DNA from: JBCBGF01 sp039193455
GTDB taxonomy: Bacteria > Pseudomonadota > Alphaproteobacteria > Rhodobacterales > Rhodobacteraceae
NCBI GenBank assembly: GCA_039193455.1
Contig: JBCCWO010000018.1
Coordinates: 1-64,000 of the forward strand
Direction: 5' to 3'
DNA: 64,000 bases
Part shown: piece by piece, positions 34,315 to 43,835 of the stretch
How the letters are laid out: every line of letters starts with the position of its first letter
How positions within the stretch are numbered: position 1 is the stretch's first letter
Notes under the pieces: generated by a model
Database searches by the model: none
What the model was told of the DNA's origin: nothing
The model's input: the letters and a program-made list of their open reading frames with translations, nothing else
Made by a program: the position numbers and the translations under genes

Positions 34315-37300
34315 CTATTCCGCCGGAACCGCCGCCTCATCAAGGCCAAGCGGCACGGGCAACTTATCCAGCATCTCCTTGGGACAGACCTGAACGAATT
34401 GCGTGCGGGTAACCTCCCAATCCTGCAGGATCTCATTCGCGCGGCGGCTGCCGGTCTCGGCCAGGTGCGCCTCGATCAGGTCTTTGAGCTGGCTTTCCCA
34501 ATGGTCCACCGTGACCGGGCAGGTCACGAGCGTTTCCATGTTCATCCGGCTTGTCGCAAGACCCTCTGGATCAAACAGATAGGCCATGCCTCCGGTCATG
34601 CCGGCCCCGAAGTTCGCGCCAATCCCGCCCAGGATCACCGCGACCCCACCGGTCATGTATTCGCACCCGTTCGAACCGCAGCCCTCGATCACCACCTTCG
34701 CGCCCGAGTTCCGCACCGCAAACCGCTCCCCCGCGCGACCGGCGGCAAAGAGATAGCCGTCGGTGGCGCCATAAAGCACGGTGTTGCCGATGATGGTGTT
34801 GTCCGCCGGGATCAGGGGTGAGGCCATGTGCGGCCGCACCACGATGGTCGCCCCCGACAGGCCCTTGCCGACATAGTCATTGGCATCGCCCGCAACCTCG
34901 AGCTTCAGCCCCGGTGCCCCGAACGCGCCCAGCGACTGGCCCGCGCTGCCTGACAGCGAGATGCGCAAATGGTCGGGCTGCAACGTGTTGCGCATGCCGA
35001 ACCGCTTGACGATATGGCTCGACACCCGGGTGCCGATGGTCCGGTGCGTGTTCCGCACGGCGTAGGACAGCTGCATCTTCTCGCCATCCTCCAGGAACCG
35101 CGCCGCATCCTTGACGATCTCGGCATCCAGCGTGTCGTCCACCGCCGTGCGCGGGCGGTTGCGGTCATAGGTGATGTCCTCGGCCCCATCCACCGTGATC
35201 AGCAGGGGGTTAAGGTCCAGATCATCGAGGTGCGCCGATCCGCGCGAGACCTGGCTCAACAGATCCGCCCGCCCGATCACCTCATCGAGGCTGCGGGCCC
35301 CGATCTCGGCCAGAACTTCGCGCACTTCCTGGGCGTAGAAGGTGATCAGGTTCACCACCTTGTCGGCGGTGCCCGTGAATTTCTCGCGCAACCGCTCGTC
35401 CTGGGTGCATACGCCGACGGGGCAGGTGTTCGACTGGCACTGCCGCACCATGATGCACCCCATGGCGATCAGCGCCGCGGTGCCGATGCCGTATTCCTCG
35501 GCCCCCAGCATCGCGGCCATCACGATATCGCGCCCCGTGCGCAGGCCGCCATCGGTCCGCAATGTGACCCTATCGCGGAGGTTATTCATCGACAGAACCT
35601 GATGCGCCTCGGTCAGGCCCATCTCCCACGGCAGGCCCGCATATTTGATCGAGGTCGCAGGCGACGCCCCCGTGCCACCGTTATGGCCCGAGATCAGGAT
35701 CACATCCGCCTTGGCCTTGGCCACCCCGGCGGCAATCGTGCCGACCCCGCTGGAGGCCACCAGTTTCACAGTGACCTTCGCACGCGGATTGATCTGTTTG
35801 AGGTCATAGATCAGCTGCGCCAGATCCTCGATCGAATAGATATCGTGGTGCGGCGGGGGCGAAATCAGCGTCACGCCTTTGGTCGAATGCCTCAGCCGGG
35901 CGATCAGGTCCGTCACCTTCATCCCCGGCAACTGGCCACCTTCCCCGGGCTTGGCGCCCTGGGCCACCTTGATTTCCAGCTCTTCACATTGGTTCAAATA
36001 CTCAGCCGTCACGCCGAACCGGCCCGACGCGACCTGTTTGATCTTGGCCGACGGGTTGTCGCCATTGGGCTCGGGGTGGAAATGCGCGGGATCCTCGCCG
36101 CCTTCGCCGCTGTCCGACTTGGCCCCGATCCGGTTCATTGCCACGTTCAGCGTCTTATGCGCCTCGGGGCTCAGCGCGCCCAGCGACATGCCCGGCGTCA
36201 CGAACCGCTTCCGGATCGACGTAATAGACTCGACCTCGTCGATATCGACCGGCGTGCCCATCGGCTTGATTGCCAACAGATCGCGCAGGTGAATCGGCGG
36301 GTTAGACTGAATTTTGGCGGAATACTGCTTCCACATTTCATACGACGCGCGTGTCACTGCGGTCTGCATCAGATGCATCGACGTGGCTTCCCAGGCATGC
36401 GTCTCGCCCGTCCGCCGCGCCTTGTAGAAGCCGCCGATGGGCAAAACAGAGTCTCCGCCTGCCCAACCCTTGGCATGCACCTCTTCCAGTTTCTGCTGTA
36501 TGCCGGTCACACCGATCCCGGAAATCCGCGAAGGCATGCCCGGGAAATACTCGTTCACCATCGCCCGACTCAGGCCCACGGCCTCGAAATTCAGTCCGCC
36601 GCGATACGAGGAAATCACCGAAATCCCCATCTTAGACATGATTTTCAGCAATCCAGCGTCGATCGCGGCCCGATACCGCGCCACCGCTTCGGTCAGCGTG
36701 CCATCAATCAGCCCCCGGTCGATCCGGTCAGCAATCGAGTCTTCGGCGAGATAGGCGTTCACCACCGTCGCCCCACAGCCGATCAGCACCGCAAAGTAAT
36801 GCGGATCGATGCATTCGGCGGACCGCACCGCCAGCGAACAGAACGTGCGCAGCCCCTTCTTGGTCAGCCAGGCATGCACCGCGCTGGTGGCCAGGATCAT
36901 CGGCATCGCGACCTTGTCGGCACCCTGATGGTGATCGGTCAGCACGATATGCCCCGCGCCCGACCGCACGGCATCCTCGGCCTCGGCCCGAATACGCTCT
37001 AACCCGTCCAAAAGCGCCCGCGACCCGGCACCTACCGGGAAGGTACAGTCGATCTCGACCATTGCCGCATTGAACGCCTCGACCATCCGATCGAACTGGG
37101 CGTTGCCGACAAACGGGCTGTCCAGCACGATGATCTCGGTCTGGCTCGAATCCTCGTCGAGCACGTTCTTGAGGTTCCCGAACCGCGTCTTCAGGCTCAT
37201 CACCCGGTATTCACGGAGGCTGTCGATCGGCGGGTTCGTGACCTGGCTAAAGTTCTGGCGGAAGAAATGGCTCAGCGGGCGGTACTTTTCGCTCAGGACC

Positions 37301-38853
37301 GCGCTGGGCGTGTCATCCCCCATCGAGGCCAGCGTTTCCTTCCCATCCTCGGCCATCGGCGCCAGGATCTGTTCTAGCTCTTCGATGGTATAGCCCGCCG
37401 CGACCTGCCGCTGACGCAGATCTCCGCCGGAATAGAGCGCCTTCTCGGTCACCGTCGACAGCTCGTCCTCAAGTGAGTTGATCCGGTTCACCCAGTCACC
37501 AAAGGGCAATGCCCGCGCCAGCTTGTCCTTGATCGCGGTGTCGTGGAACAGCTTGCCCTTCTTCATGTCGACGGCAAGCAACTGCCCCGGTCCAAGCGCG
37601 CCCTTTTCAACGGCATTGGCCTCGTCCACCGGGACCATGCCCGCTTCGGAGCCCGCAATCACCAGGCCATCTCCCGTCACGACATAGCGCATCGGCCGCA
37701 GCCCGTTGCGGTCAAGCCCCGCACAGACCCAACGCCCGTCCGTCATCGCCAGCGCGGCGGGCCCGTCCCAGGGTTCCATCACCGAATTGCAGTAGGAATA
37801 CATGTCCCGCCACGCCTGCGGCAGCTCGGTCGCCTGCTTTGACCAGCTTTCGGGCACCAGCATGGTCTTGGCCATCGGGGCCGAACGGCCCGCGCGCACC
37901 AGAACCTCGAAAACCGAGTCTAACGCGGCTGAATCCGACGATCCGTTGGCCACGATCGGTTTGATATCTTCGGCCATGTCGCCGAAGGCCCCAGAGGCCA
38001 TGCGGATCTCATGGCTCTTCATCCAGTTGACGTTGCCCTTCAGCGTGTTGATCTCGCCATTATGGGCGAGCATCCGAAATGGCTGCGCCAGCCACCACTG
38101 CGGGAAGGTGTTCGTCGAATAGCGCTGGTGATAGATCGCAAAGGCGCTGACAAAACGCTCATCCTTCAGGTCGGGATAGAACTCGGCCACCTGCTCGGCC
38201 AGCATCATGCCCTTGTAGATGATGCTCCGGCAGGACAGCGAGCACATGTAAAGGCTGCCCACCTGTGCCGCGATGGCGGCCTTCTCGATCCGGCGGCGAA
38301 TGACGTACAACTCACGCTCGAACGTCTCTTCGTCGACGCCCTTGGAATTACTGATGATAATCTGCTCGATCTCGGGCCGTGTCGCGTTGGCCTTTTCGCC
38401 CAGAACATCGACGTTTACCGGTACATGCCGCCAGCCATAGATGTAATAGCCCATCCGCAGCACTTCGGTTTCGATGATGGTGCGGCAGGTTTCCTGTGCC
38501 CCGAAATCCGTGCGCGGCAGAAACACCTGGCCCACGGCGATGTATTCGCCTTCGCGCGGCTTGTGGCCCGTGCGTTCGATCTGATCGTAAAAGAACGCCA
38601 CCGGGATCTGCACATGGATCCCCGCGCCGTCGCCGGTCTTGCCATCGGCATCCACCGCGCCGCGGTGCCAGATCGCCTTCAGCGCGTCGATGCCATGTTC
38701 CACGACCTGACGCGATTTCGTGCCGTTGATCGACACGACAAGGCCCACACCGCAGGACGCATGCTCATCCTCGGCGGAATAGAGACTGTTTTCGGCCATC
38801 CACGTGCGGCGCGCCTCTTCATTCCTGGCCCATTCGGCATCGAATTTGGTCAT
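34315..38853 (-). CDS. gltB: Glutamate synthase (NADPH) large subunit
   Basis: The 1512-residue alpha subunit makes glutamate from glutamine and 2-oxoglutarate. The glutaminase domain begins at the conserved CGVGLV (Cys near residue 34, after a propeptide). The FMN/2-oxoglutarate domain has GNTGASPATSIKYAGLPWEM-like sequence around 1065, the 3Fe-4S cysteines occur in MVRQCQSNTCPVGVCTQ, and the GXGXG beta-helix domain lies at the C terminus. Start at ATG 38853 was chosen for the conserved N terminus and preceding GGAGG. It is the third gene after gltD and a GFA gene. Confidence 0.97.
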   Translation of the reverse strand: MTKFDAEWARNEEARRTWMAENSLYSAEDEHASCGVGLVVSINGTKSRQVVEHGIDALKAIWHRGAVDADGKTGDGAGIHVQIPVAFFYDQIERTGHKPREGEYIAVGQVFLPRTDFGAQETCRTIIETEVLRMGYYIYGWRHVPVNVDVLGEKANATRPEIEQIIISNSKGVDEETFERELYVIRRRIEKAAIAAQVGSLYMCSLSCRSIIYKGMMLAEQVAEFYPDLKDERFVSAFAIYHQRYSTNTFPQWWLAQPFRMLAHNGEINTLKGNVNWMKSHEIRMASGAFGDMAEDIKPIVANGSSDSAALDSVFEVLVRAGRSAPMAKTMLVPESWSKQATELPQAWRDMYSYCNSVMEPWDGPAALAMTDGRWVCAGLDRNGLRPMRYVVTGDGLVIAGSEAGMVPVDEANAVEKGALGPGQLLAVDMKKGKLFHDTAIKDKLARALPFGDWVNRINSLEDELSTVTEKALYSGGDLRQRQVAAGYTIEELEQILAPMAEDGKETLASMGDDTPSAVLSEKYRPLSHFFRQNFSQVTNPPIDSLREYRVMSLKTRFGNLKNVLDEDSSQTEIIVLDSPFVGNAQFDRMVEAFNAAMVEIDCTFPVGAGSRALLDGLERIRAEAEDAVRSGAGHIVLTDHHQGADKVAMPMILATSAVHAWLTKKGLRTFCSLAVRSAECIDPHYFAVLIGCGATVVNAYLAEDSIADRIDRGLIDGTLTEAVARYRAAIDAGLLKIMSKMGISVISSYRGGLNFEAVGLSRAMVNEYFPGMPSRISGIGVTGIQQKLEEVHAKGWAGGDSVLPIGGFYKARRTGETHAWEATSMHLMQTAVTRASYEMWKQYSAKIQSNPPIHLRDLLAIKPMGTPVDIDEVESITSIRKRFVTPGMSLGALSPEAHKTLNVAMNRIGAKSDSGEGGEDPAHFHPEPNGDNPSAKIKQVASGRFGVTAEYLNQCEELEIKVAQGAKPGEGGQLPGMKVTDLIARLRHSTKGVTLISPPPHHDIYSIEDLAQLIYDLKQINPRAKVTVKLVASSGVGTIAAGVAKAKADVILISGHNGGTGASPATSIKYAGLPWEMGLTEAHQVLSMNNLRDRVTLRTDGGLRTGRDIVMAAMLGAEEYGIGTAALIAMGCIMVRQCQSNTCPVGVCTQDERLREKFTGTADKVVNLITFYAQEVREVLAEIGARSLDEVIGRADLLSQVSRGSAHLDDLDLNPLLITVDGAEDITYDRNRPRTAVDDTLDAEIVKDAARFLEDGEKMQLSYAVRNTHRTIGTRVSSHIVKRFGMRNTLQPDHLRISLSGSAGQSLGAFGAPGLKLEVAGDANDYVGKGLSGATIVVRPHMASPLIPADNTIIGNTVLYGATDGYLFAAGRAGERFAVRNSGAKVVIEGCGSNGCEYMTGGVAVILGGIGANFGAGMTGGMAYLFDPEGLATSRMNMETLVTCPVTVDHWESQLKDLIEAHLAETGSRRANEILQDWEVTRTQFVQVCPKEMLDKLPVPLGLDEAAVPAE

Positions 38854-38878
38854 TGGCTTTCCTCCGTTGCGGGGCATG

Positions 38879-39355
38879 TCAGGCATCCTCCGCGATGAAT
38901 GGGTTCTTGGCCTCGTAGTCGGCTTGCGTTGCGCGCTTGTGGTCGCCGGCAAAGCGGCAGGACGCAAAGGCGCGATCGATGTAGATTTCCGAGATCAGGG
39001 GATAGTCCTTGGCGCCGTCAAAGACGCCCACCATGAATTCATAGACCTCGCCCGGGTTGCGCAGCCACAGCGATGTGCCACAGCGCGGGCAAAACGCCCT
39101 TTCGGCAATCTCGCCGGGATAGATCGCCACATCCCCGTCGACGCGCACCTGATCCGGCTCGGCCGTGAACACGTTCAGCGCCACCCCCGACCAGCGGCGG
39201 CAACGCGTGCAATGGCAGGCGCCCAGCTCGGCCCGGTGGCGGCCGACATGAATCGTGACGTCACCACACAGGCAACGTCCCTCTATCGCGTCGGCATAGA
39301 CGGGTGTTTCGATTGACACCGGGTTCACCTTTTCTCGTTCGATAAGGTCAATCAT
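38879..39355 (-). CDS. GFA-family (glutathione-dependent formaldehyde-activating-like) protein
   Basis: The 158-residue product has the zinc-binding GFA fold signatures RCLCGDVTIHV, ACHCTRCRRWSG and FCPRCGTSLW. Members were named for formaldehyde-glutathione conjugation, but most have unproven activity. It sits between gltD (75 bases upstream) and gltB (25 bases downstream) on the same strand, so it is probably in the glutamate synthase transcript. That position is unexpected for a housekeeping pair and could be lineage-specific. Confidence 0.88.
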   Translation of the reverse strand: MIDLIEREKVNPVSIETPVYADAIEGRCLCGDVTIHVGRHRAELGACHCTRCRRWSGVALNVFTAEPDQVRVDGDVAIYPGEIAERAFCPRCGTSLWLRNPGEVYEFMVGVFDGAKDYPLISEIYIDRAFASCRFAGDHKRATQADYEAKNPFIAEDA

Positions 39356-39389
39356 GTTGACCCAAGCTCAGATTGACGTGCGCCGCTCG

Positions 39390-39422
39390 GTGTACGGGCT
39401 GTGTACAGCGTGTGTACGGGTT
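39390..39422. repeat. 11-bp tandem repeat between gltD and the GFA gene
   Basis: Three units of an 11-bp repeat begin at 39390, 39401 and 39412. Each starts GTGTAC (GTGTACGGGCT, GTGTACAGCGT, GTGTACGGGTT), and a fourth partial GTGCGG follows at 39423. The period is about one helical turn. It lies just after the gltD stop codon in the only gap of the operon. It could be a polymorphic tandem repeat or a protein-binding array. Confidence 0.75.
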
Positions 39423-39429
39423 GTGCGGT

Positions 39430-40863
39430 CTATTCAGCGGCCACTTTCGCGCCCGCGTTGATGTAATCCAGCATGGCATCTGCCGCCTCGCGCCCATCGC
39501 GAATGGCCCATACGACAAGGCTGGCCCCCCGGACGATATCGCCCGCCGCATAGACGCCCGGCAGCGAAGTTTCATGCGTGCGGAAATCCGCCTTGATGGT
39601 GCCCCAGCGGGTCACCTCAAGCTCGGGCACATCCCACAGCGTCGGCAGGTCTTCGGGCTCGAACCCAAGCGCCATGATCACCAGATCTGCGTCTTCGGTG
39701 TAGTCCGCGCCTTCGATTTCCTCTGGCGACTGGCGGCCCGTGGCATCCGGTGCGCCGAGGCGCATTTTTGAGACGCGGACGCCCGAAACGGTGTCGCCAA
39801 GGAACCCCTTGGGCGCGCTCAGCCAGACGAAATCGACGCCTTCCTCTTCGGCATTTGCCACCTCGCGCTGCGAGCCGGGCATGTTCGCGCGGTCGCGACG
39901 ATAGAGGCACTTGACGCTCTGGGCACCCTGGCGCACCGCCGTGCGAACACAGTCCATCGCGGTGTCGCCGCCGCCGATGACAACGACGCGCTTGCCCTCG
40001 GCATTCAACTCGCCCGAGTCGAACTCGGGCACATCGTCGCCAAAGCCCTTGCGGTTCGACGCCGTGAGATAGTCGATGGCCCGCACGATACCCTCCGCGC
40101 CCACGCCGGGGGCCTGCAAATCCCGCGATTTATAGACGCCGGTCGCGATCAGAAGGGCATCATGCTTGGCGCGGAGCGCGTCAAACGTGATGTCTTCGCC
40201 CACATTGCAGTTGAGCACGAAGGTCACGCCACTTTCTTCAAGCTGCCGGTTCCGACGCTCGGTCACTTCTTTCTCAAGCTTGAAGCCAGGGATGCCATAG
40301 GTCATCAGCCCGCCGGCCCGGTCGTAGCGATCGTAGACCGTGACCTGCACGCCCTGCCGCCGCAGCCGGTCGGCGGCGGCCAGGCCCCCGGGGCCCGCGC
40401 CGATGATGCCCACGCTCTCGGCGCGTTCCACCGCCGGGCGCACGGGCTGGACCCAGCCTTCTTCCCATGCGGTGTCCGTGATGTATTTTTCGACCGAGCC
40501 GATGGTGACGGTGCCATGGCCCGACTGTTCGATCACACAGTTGCCTTCGCACAGCCGGTCCTGCGGGCAGATCCGGCCGCAGATTTCGGGGAAGGTGTTG
40601 GTGGCCTGGCTCAGCTCATACGCCTCGCGCAGCCGCCCCTCGGCGGTCAGCATCAGCCAGTCGGGGATATTGTTGTGAAGCGGGCAATGGCTCTGGCAAT
40701 AGGGCACGCCGCACTGGCTGCACCGGCTGGCCTGTTCGGCGGCCTTCTCGCGTGCGTACTCGCCGTAAATCTCACCAAAATCTTCACGCCGTAGATTGGG
40801 GGGACGCTTGTCGGGCATGTCCCTGTCCACGGTCACGAATTTCAGCATTGGGTTGTCGGCCAT
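39430..40863 (-). CDS. gltD: Glutamate synthase (NADPH) small subunit
   Basis: The 477-residue beta subunit passes electrons from NADPH through FAD and Fe-S clusters to GltB. It shows N-terminal cluster cysteines (CSQCGVPYCQSHCPLHN, then CGRICPQDRLCEGNC), the FAD motif GIIGAGPGGLAAADRLR and the NADPH motif VVIGGGDTAMDCVRTAV. It is first in gltD-GFA-gltB. Direct repeats lie 97-131 bases upstream of its start. Confidence 0.97.
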   Translation of the reverse strand: MADNPMLKFVTVDRDMPDKRPPNLRREDFGEIYGEYAREKAAEQASRCSQCGVPYCQSHCPLHNNIPDWLMLTAEGRLREAYELSQATNTFPEICGRICPQDRLCEGNCVIEQSGHGTVTIGSVEKYITDTAWEEGWVQPVRPAVERAESVGIIGAGPGGLAAADRLRRQGVQVTVYDRYDRAGGLMTYGIPGFKLEKEVTERRNRQLEESGVTFVLNCNVGEDITFDALRAKHDALLIATGVYKSRDLQAPGVGAEGIVRAIDYLTASNRKGFGDDVPEFDSGELNAEGKRVVVIGGGDTAMDCVRTAVRQGAQSVKCLYRRDRANMPGSQREVANAEEEGVDFVWLSAPKGFLGDTVSGVRVSKMRLGAPDATGRQSPEEIEGADYTEDADLVIMALGFEPEDLPTLWDVPELEVTRWGTIKADFRTHETSLPGVYAAGDIVRGASLVVWAIRDGREAADAMLDYINAGAKVAAE

Positions 40864-40959
40864 TGGCCCGCGCTCCTACCAGCAGTCGAGACGCCTCTTT
40901 AGACGGGACGGGCTCAAAATAAAAGTAATATCTGCTGACCTAAATCACAGAATATCCTT

Positions 40960-40994
40960 GCAGCGCAGCAAATTTCACGCCGCAGCGCCGCAAA
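40960..40994. repeat. Direct repeat GCAGCGC-GCAAA upstream of gltD
   Basis: GCAGCGCAGCAAA (40960-40972) and GCAGCGCCGCAAA (40982-40994) differ at one base and are 22 bp apart (two helical turns). The divergent gltD/uppP gap (40864-41082) is otherwise AT-rich and contains no gene. The pair is a candidate binding site for a regulator of gltD. Confidence 0.55.
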
Positions 40995-41082
40995 AATAGG
41001 TCCGATATGAGATATAAATCAAGGCTTTCATAATAATCTCAATCGGTTAGTTTCGCGGCCAGTTATAGCACACCTGGGCGCC

Positions 41083-41886
41083 ATGCCACTTTTGCACCTG
41101 TTCCTCGTTGCCGTGATCCAGGGGATTACCGAGTTTCTGCCGGTTTCCTCCTCGGGCCACCTGATTCTTTTGCCGAATCTCACTCCGCTCGAAGACCAGG
41201 GGCAGGTGATCGACGTGGCGGTCCATGTCGGCACGCTGGGCGCGGTGATCCTCTATTTCTGGACAGACGCCAAACGCGCGCTTTTCGGCCTGCCCCAGGT
41301 GCTGCGCGGCAGGATCGAGACGCAGGAGGCGTGGCTTGCGCTATGCCTGATCATTGCGACGATCCCCGTGGTGCTTCTGGGCTTTGTCCTCAGCGTGACC
41401 GGCCTGGACGAGGCGATGCGGTCTGTTGCGGTGATCGGCTGGACGATGCTGGTGTTCGGGCTTGTGCTGTTTTGGGCGGACCGGGTGGGAGCCTCGGACA
41501 AACGGGCCGAGGGCTGGACGCTGAAAGACGCCTTCACGATGGGCCTGTTTCAGGCGCTCGCGCTGATCCCGGGGACCTCGCGTTCGGGGATTACGATTAC
41601 CGCTGCCCGGTATCTGGGATACGAACGCTCGGACGCGGCGCGGCTGGCGATGCTGATGTCGATCCCCACCATCCTTGCCTCGGGCCTGCTGCTGGGGGCC
41701 GAGGTCGCGGTCACCGCCGATGCCGCAGCGGCACGCGACGGCGCGATCGCCGCGGCCTTTGCCTTTGTGGCCGCCCTTGCGGCGCTTTTTGCGATGATGC
41801 GCCTGCTCAGGGTCGTCGATTATACGCCCTATGTGATCTACCGGGTGATCCTGGGCGTGATCCTGTTGTGGATCGCCTATACCTAG
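41083..41886 (+). CDS. uppP: Undecaprenyl-diphosphatase
   Basis: The 267-residue membrane enzyme (BacA type) recycles undecaprenyl pyrophosphate to the monophosphate carrier for cell wall synthesis. It contains the signature QGITEFLPVSSSGHLIL near the N terminus and the second catalytic loop ALIPGTSRSGITI, within about eight helices. Its end overlaps the convergent epimerase gene by four bases. Confidence 0.96.
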   Translation: MPLLHLFLVAVIQGITEFLPVSSSGHLILLPNLTPLEDQGQVIDVAVHVGTLGAVILYFWTDAKRALFGLPQVLRGRIETQEAWLALCLIIATIPVVLLGFVLSVTGLDEAMRSVAVIGWTMLVFGLVLFWADRVGASDKRAEGWTLKDAFTMGLFQALALIPGTSRSGITITAARYLGYERSDAARLAMLMSIPTILASGLLLGAEVAVTADAAAARDGAIAAAFAFVAALAALFAMMRLLRVVDYTPYVIYRVILGVILLWIAYT

Positions 41887-42863
41887 CTTTTCAGGTTCTT
41901 GGCCGAGTTGGTGATCGCGTCGTATTGCCCTTGTGGACGGTAGGGCCACAGGTATTCCGGCAGCACCGCCTCCAGCGCGGTGGGCGTGATGCCCAGCGCG
42001 TCAAAGCCCGGATAATCCCCCGACACCACGTTGTCGCGCGCCAGATTGCGCACCTGATCGCGGGTGACCGGGCCCTTGATCAGCCCCAGCGACACGGCAT
42101 TCAGCGCGTCAAAGCCCAGGCCCATGATCCGCCCGATCCAGATCGGCAAACCCAGGACAAGACGCCGCCGGTGGATCACACCCAGCATCTGACCCATCAG
42201 CGCGCGAAAGGTGTCCACATCCGGGCCGCCCAGCTCATAGATCCCCGGCTGCGCCGCGCCGGTGACGCCCGCAACCGCGGCCTGCGCCACGTCATCGACA
42301 TAGACCGGCTGAAATCGCGTGCCGGCGCCAACAAGCGGCAGCACCGGCCCAAGCCGCGCCATCCCGGCGAAGCGCTTAAAGAACTGGTCCTCGGGCCCAA
42401 AGATCACCGATGGGCGCAGAATCACCGCGCCGGGGACATGTTCACGCACCGCCGCTTCCCCTTGCGCCTTGGTCCGGGAGTATTCGCTGTCGCTCTCGGC
42501 ATCTGCACCAATGGACGACAGGTGGACCAGGGTCGTAATCCCCTGTTCCGCGGCAATCCGTGCGATGCGCGCCGCGCCGTCTGCCTGGACCGCATCAAAG
42601 GTATTGGCGCCGTCCCGGGCAAGGATGCCGACGCAGTTCACCACCGCATCCGCCCCCTGCATCACGTCGCGCACACTGGCGTCGTCGCGGATGTTGCAAA
42701 GCACCGGCTCGACCTGACCTACCGCACCGTAGGGTTTTACAAAGACCGCCTCGTTCGGCCGCCGCACGGCCACGCGGATGCGCCAGCCCTCTTGCGCAAG
42801 ACGCCGCGCGATGTAGCGCCCGACAAATCCCGATCCGCCGTAGATGGTGACGAGCTTTGACAT
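41883..42863 (-). CDS. NDUFA9-like NAD(P)-binding protein (complex I accessory/SDR-type)
   Basis: The 326-residue product is an atypical extended SDR with a Rossmann motif TIYGGSGFVGRYIARRL, then VVNCVGILARDG and a GAVILRPSVIFGPEDQFFKRF segment. It most resembles NDUFA9 proteins, which bind NADPH and associate with respiratory complex I, and SDRs involved in ubiquinone pathways. No nuo genes are nearby. Catalytic residues are not clearly conserved, so the role may be structural. Confidence 0.85.
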   Translation of the reverse strand: MSKLVTIYGGSGFVGRYIARRLAQEGWRIRVAVRRPNEAVFVKPYGAVGQVEPVLCNIRDDASVRDVMQGADAVVNCVGILARDGANTFDAVQADGAARIARIAAEQGITTLVHLSSIGADAESDSEYSRTKAQGEAAVREHVPGAVILRPSVIFGPEDQFFKRFAGMARLGPVLPLVGAGTRFQPVYVDDVAQAAVAGVTGAAQPGIYELGGPDVDTFRALMGQMLGVIHRRRLVLGLPIWIGRIMGLGFDALNAVSLGLIKGPVTRDQVRNLARDNVVSGDYPGFDALGITPTALEAVLPEYLWPYRPQGQYDAITNSAKNLKS

Positions 42864-42945
42864 CTGGTTCTCCGCAAAATCCTATCCGCGGCAATATAGC
42901 GGGCTGTCCCGGCAAACAAGCGTCGTGCGCCCCCAATTGCGGGCG

Positions 42946-42974
42946 TTGACACCCCCAGATCAGGCTTGTATTGC
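42946..42974 (+). promoter_or_regulatory. Sigma70-type promoter of tRNA-Leu
   Basis: A consensus -35 TTGACA (42946-42951) is followed by a 17-base spacer and -10 TATTGC (42969-42974). Transcription would begin about 10 bases before the mature tRNA 5' end (42992). Confidence 0.75.
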
Positions 42975-42991
42975 GCGCATCCACGACACCT

Positions 42992-43078
42992 GCCCAGGTG
43001 GCGGAATTGGTAGACGCGCTAGCTTCAGGTGCTAGTGTCCGTATGGACGTGGAGGTTCGAGTCCTCTCCTGGGCACCA
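42992..43078 (+). tRNA. tRNA-Leu (anticodon CAG)
   Basis: GCCCAGG pairs with CCTGGGC for the acceptor stem; the anticodon stem CTAGC/GCTAG encloses TTCAGGT, giving anticodon CAG. A long variable arm (GTGTCCGTATGGACG region) marks a class II tRNA-Leu, and the T arm is GAGG-TTCGAGT-CCTC. CCA is encoded (43076-43078). A disrupted region follows directly, suggesting use as an integration or recombination point. Confidence 0.97.
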
Positions 43079-43349
43079 TTTTCCTCCCTTTAGTGTTTGG
43101 CGTTGTTCGAGGCTTCGGAATTTCGTCGGACCGACACCCCCCAAGAAACCCCACCAGAAACAAGAGCGCTGCGAGGGCTTCGGCGGCTCCGGCTCAGCCA
43201 CCCTGTCGGATCGAATTGCACGGTTGGTCAACAAAAATGCGCGGGGTGTCATGGGCCGATTGGAAAGCTCACGCCACAAATCCCCCATCAAGCGCAGGTC
43301 AGGCATAGCTGCCAAGCGCGTGTCGCGGAAGATGGAAGGGGAGACAGAC

Positions 43350-43835
43350 ATGACCATTTCACGCAGAAAAATGATCGCGCTAGTGGGGGGCGGCTTTGTC
43401 GTCGCCGCGGGCTCTGCGGCCGGGGGATTTGTCGCCACCCGGCGGCCCAACGCGGCCCTTGCCCCGTGGGAGGCTGCGGGCAAATACGACGATCCGCGAA
43501 TGGCCGCGCTAAGCTGGGCAATTCTTGCGCCAAACCCGCACAACCGCCAGCCCTGGCAAGCCGAACTGGTGGGCGCGGACCGTGTGCGCATCTGGCGCGA
43601 AGCCGCGCGGAACCTGCCTGAAACCGACCCGTTCGATCGCCAGATGACCATCGGCATGGGCTGCTTTCTGGAGCTGTTCCGTCAAGCCGCGGCCGAGCAG
43701 GGCCAGATCGCCCAAATGGATCTCTTCCCTGAGGGTGAGGATGGCCCTGTCGCGGATATCACGCTTGTGACCGGCGGCACCCCGTCCGCAAGAAGCCACG
43801 ACATCTCCTTCGCTTTAACGGTTGGACTCGGCTGA
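43350..43835 (+). pseudogene. Truncated Tat-secreted nitroreductase-like gene
   Basis: The start region is intact: AAGGGGAG before ATG 43350, then a twin-arginine signal (TISRRKMIALVGGGFVVAAG). About 145 residues similar to Acg/nitroreductase-type proteins follow (WAILAPNPHNRQPWQAEL, GCFLELFRQAAAEQG). Family similarity stops near 43780 at VTGGTP, where such proteins continue with a TNR-type FMN-binding region. The frame then runs 16 more codons in unrelated sequence to TGA. I infer loss of the C-terminal half at a recombination junction. The first 270 bases after tRNA-Leu (43079-43349) hold nothing recognised. Confidence 0.7.

Noticed and set aside
34969..37002. 677-codon open frame on the plus strand
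   Set aside because: It runs opposite to gltB, whose frame has clear family motifs throughout; the residue content is His/Arg/Gln-rich shadow sequence.
39390..39428. CRISPR array
   Set aside because: The repeat unit is only 11 bp with no spacers; it is a simple tandem repeat.
42997..43349. Long upstream extension of the nitroreductase-like frame
   Set aside because: It would begin inside tRNA-Leu, and ATG 43350 has a good ribosome site and a Tat signal directly after it.
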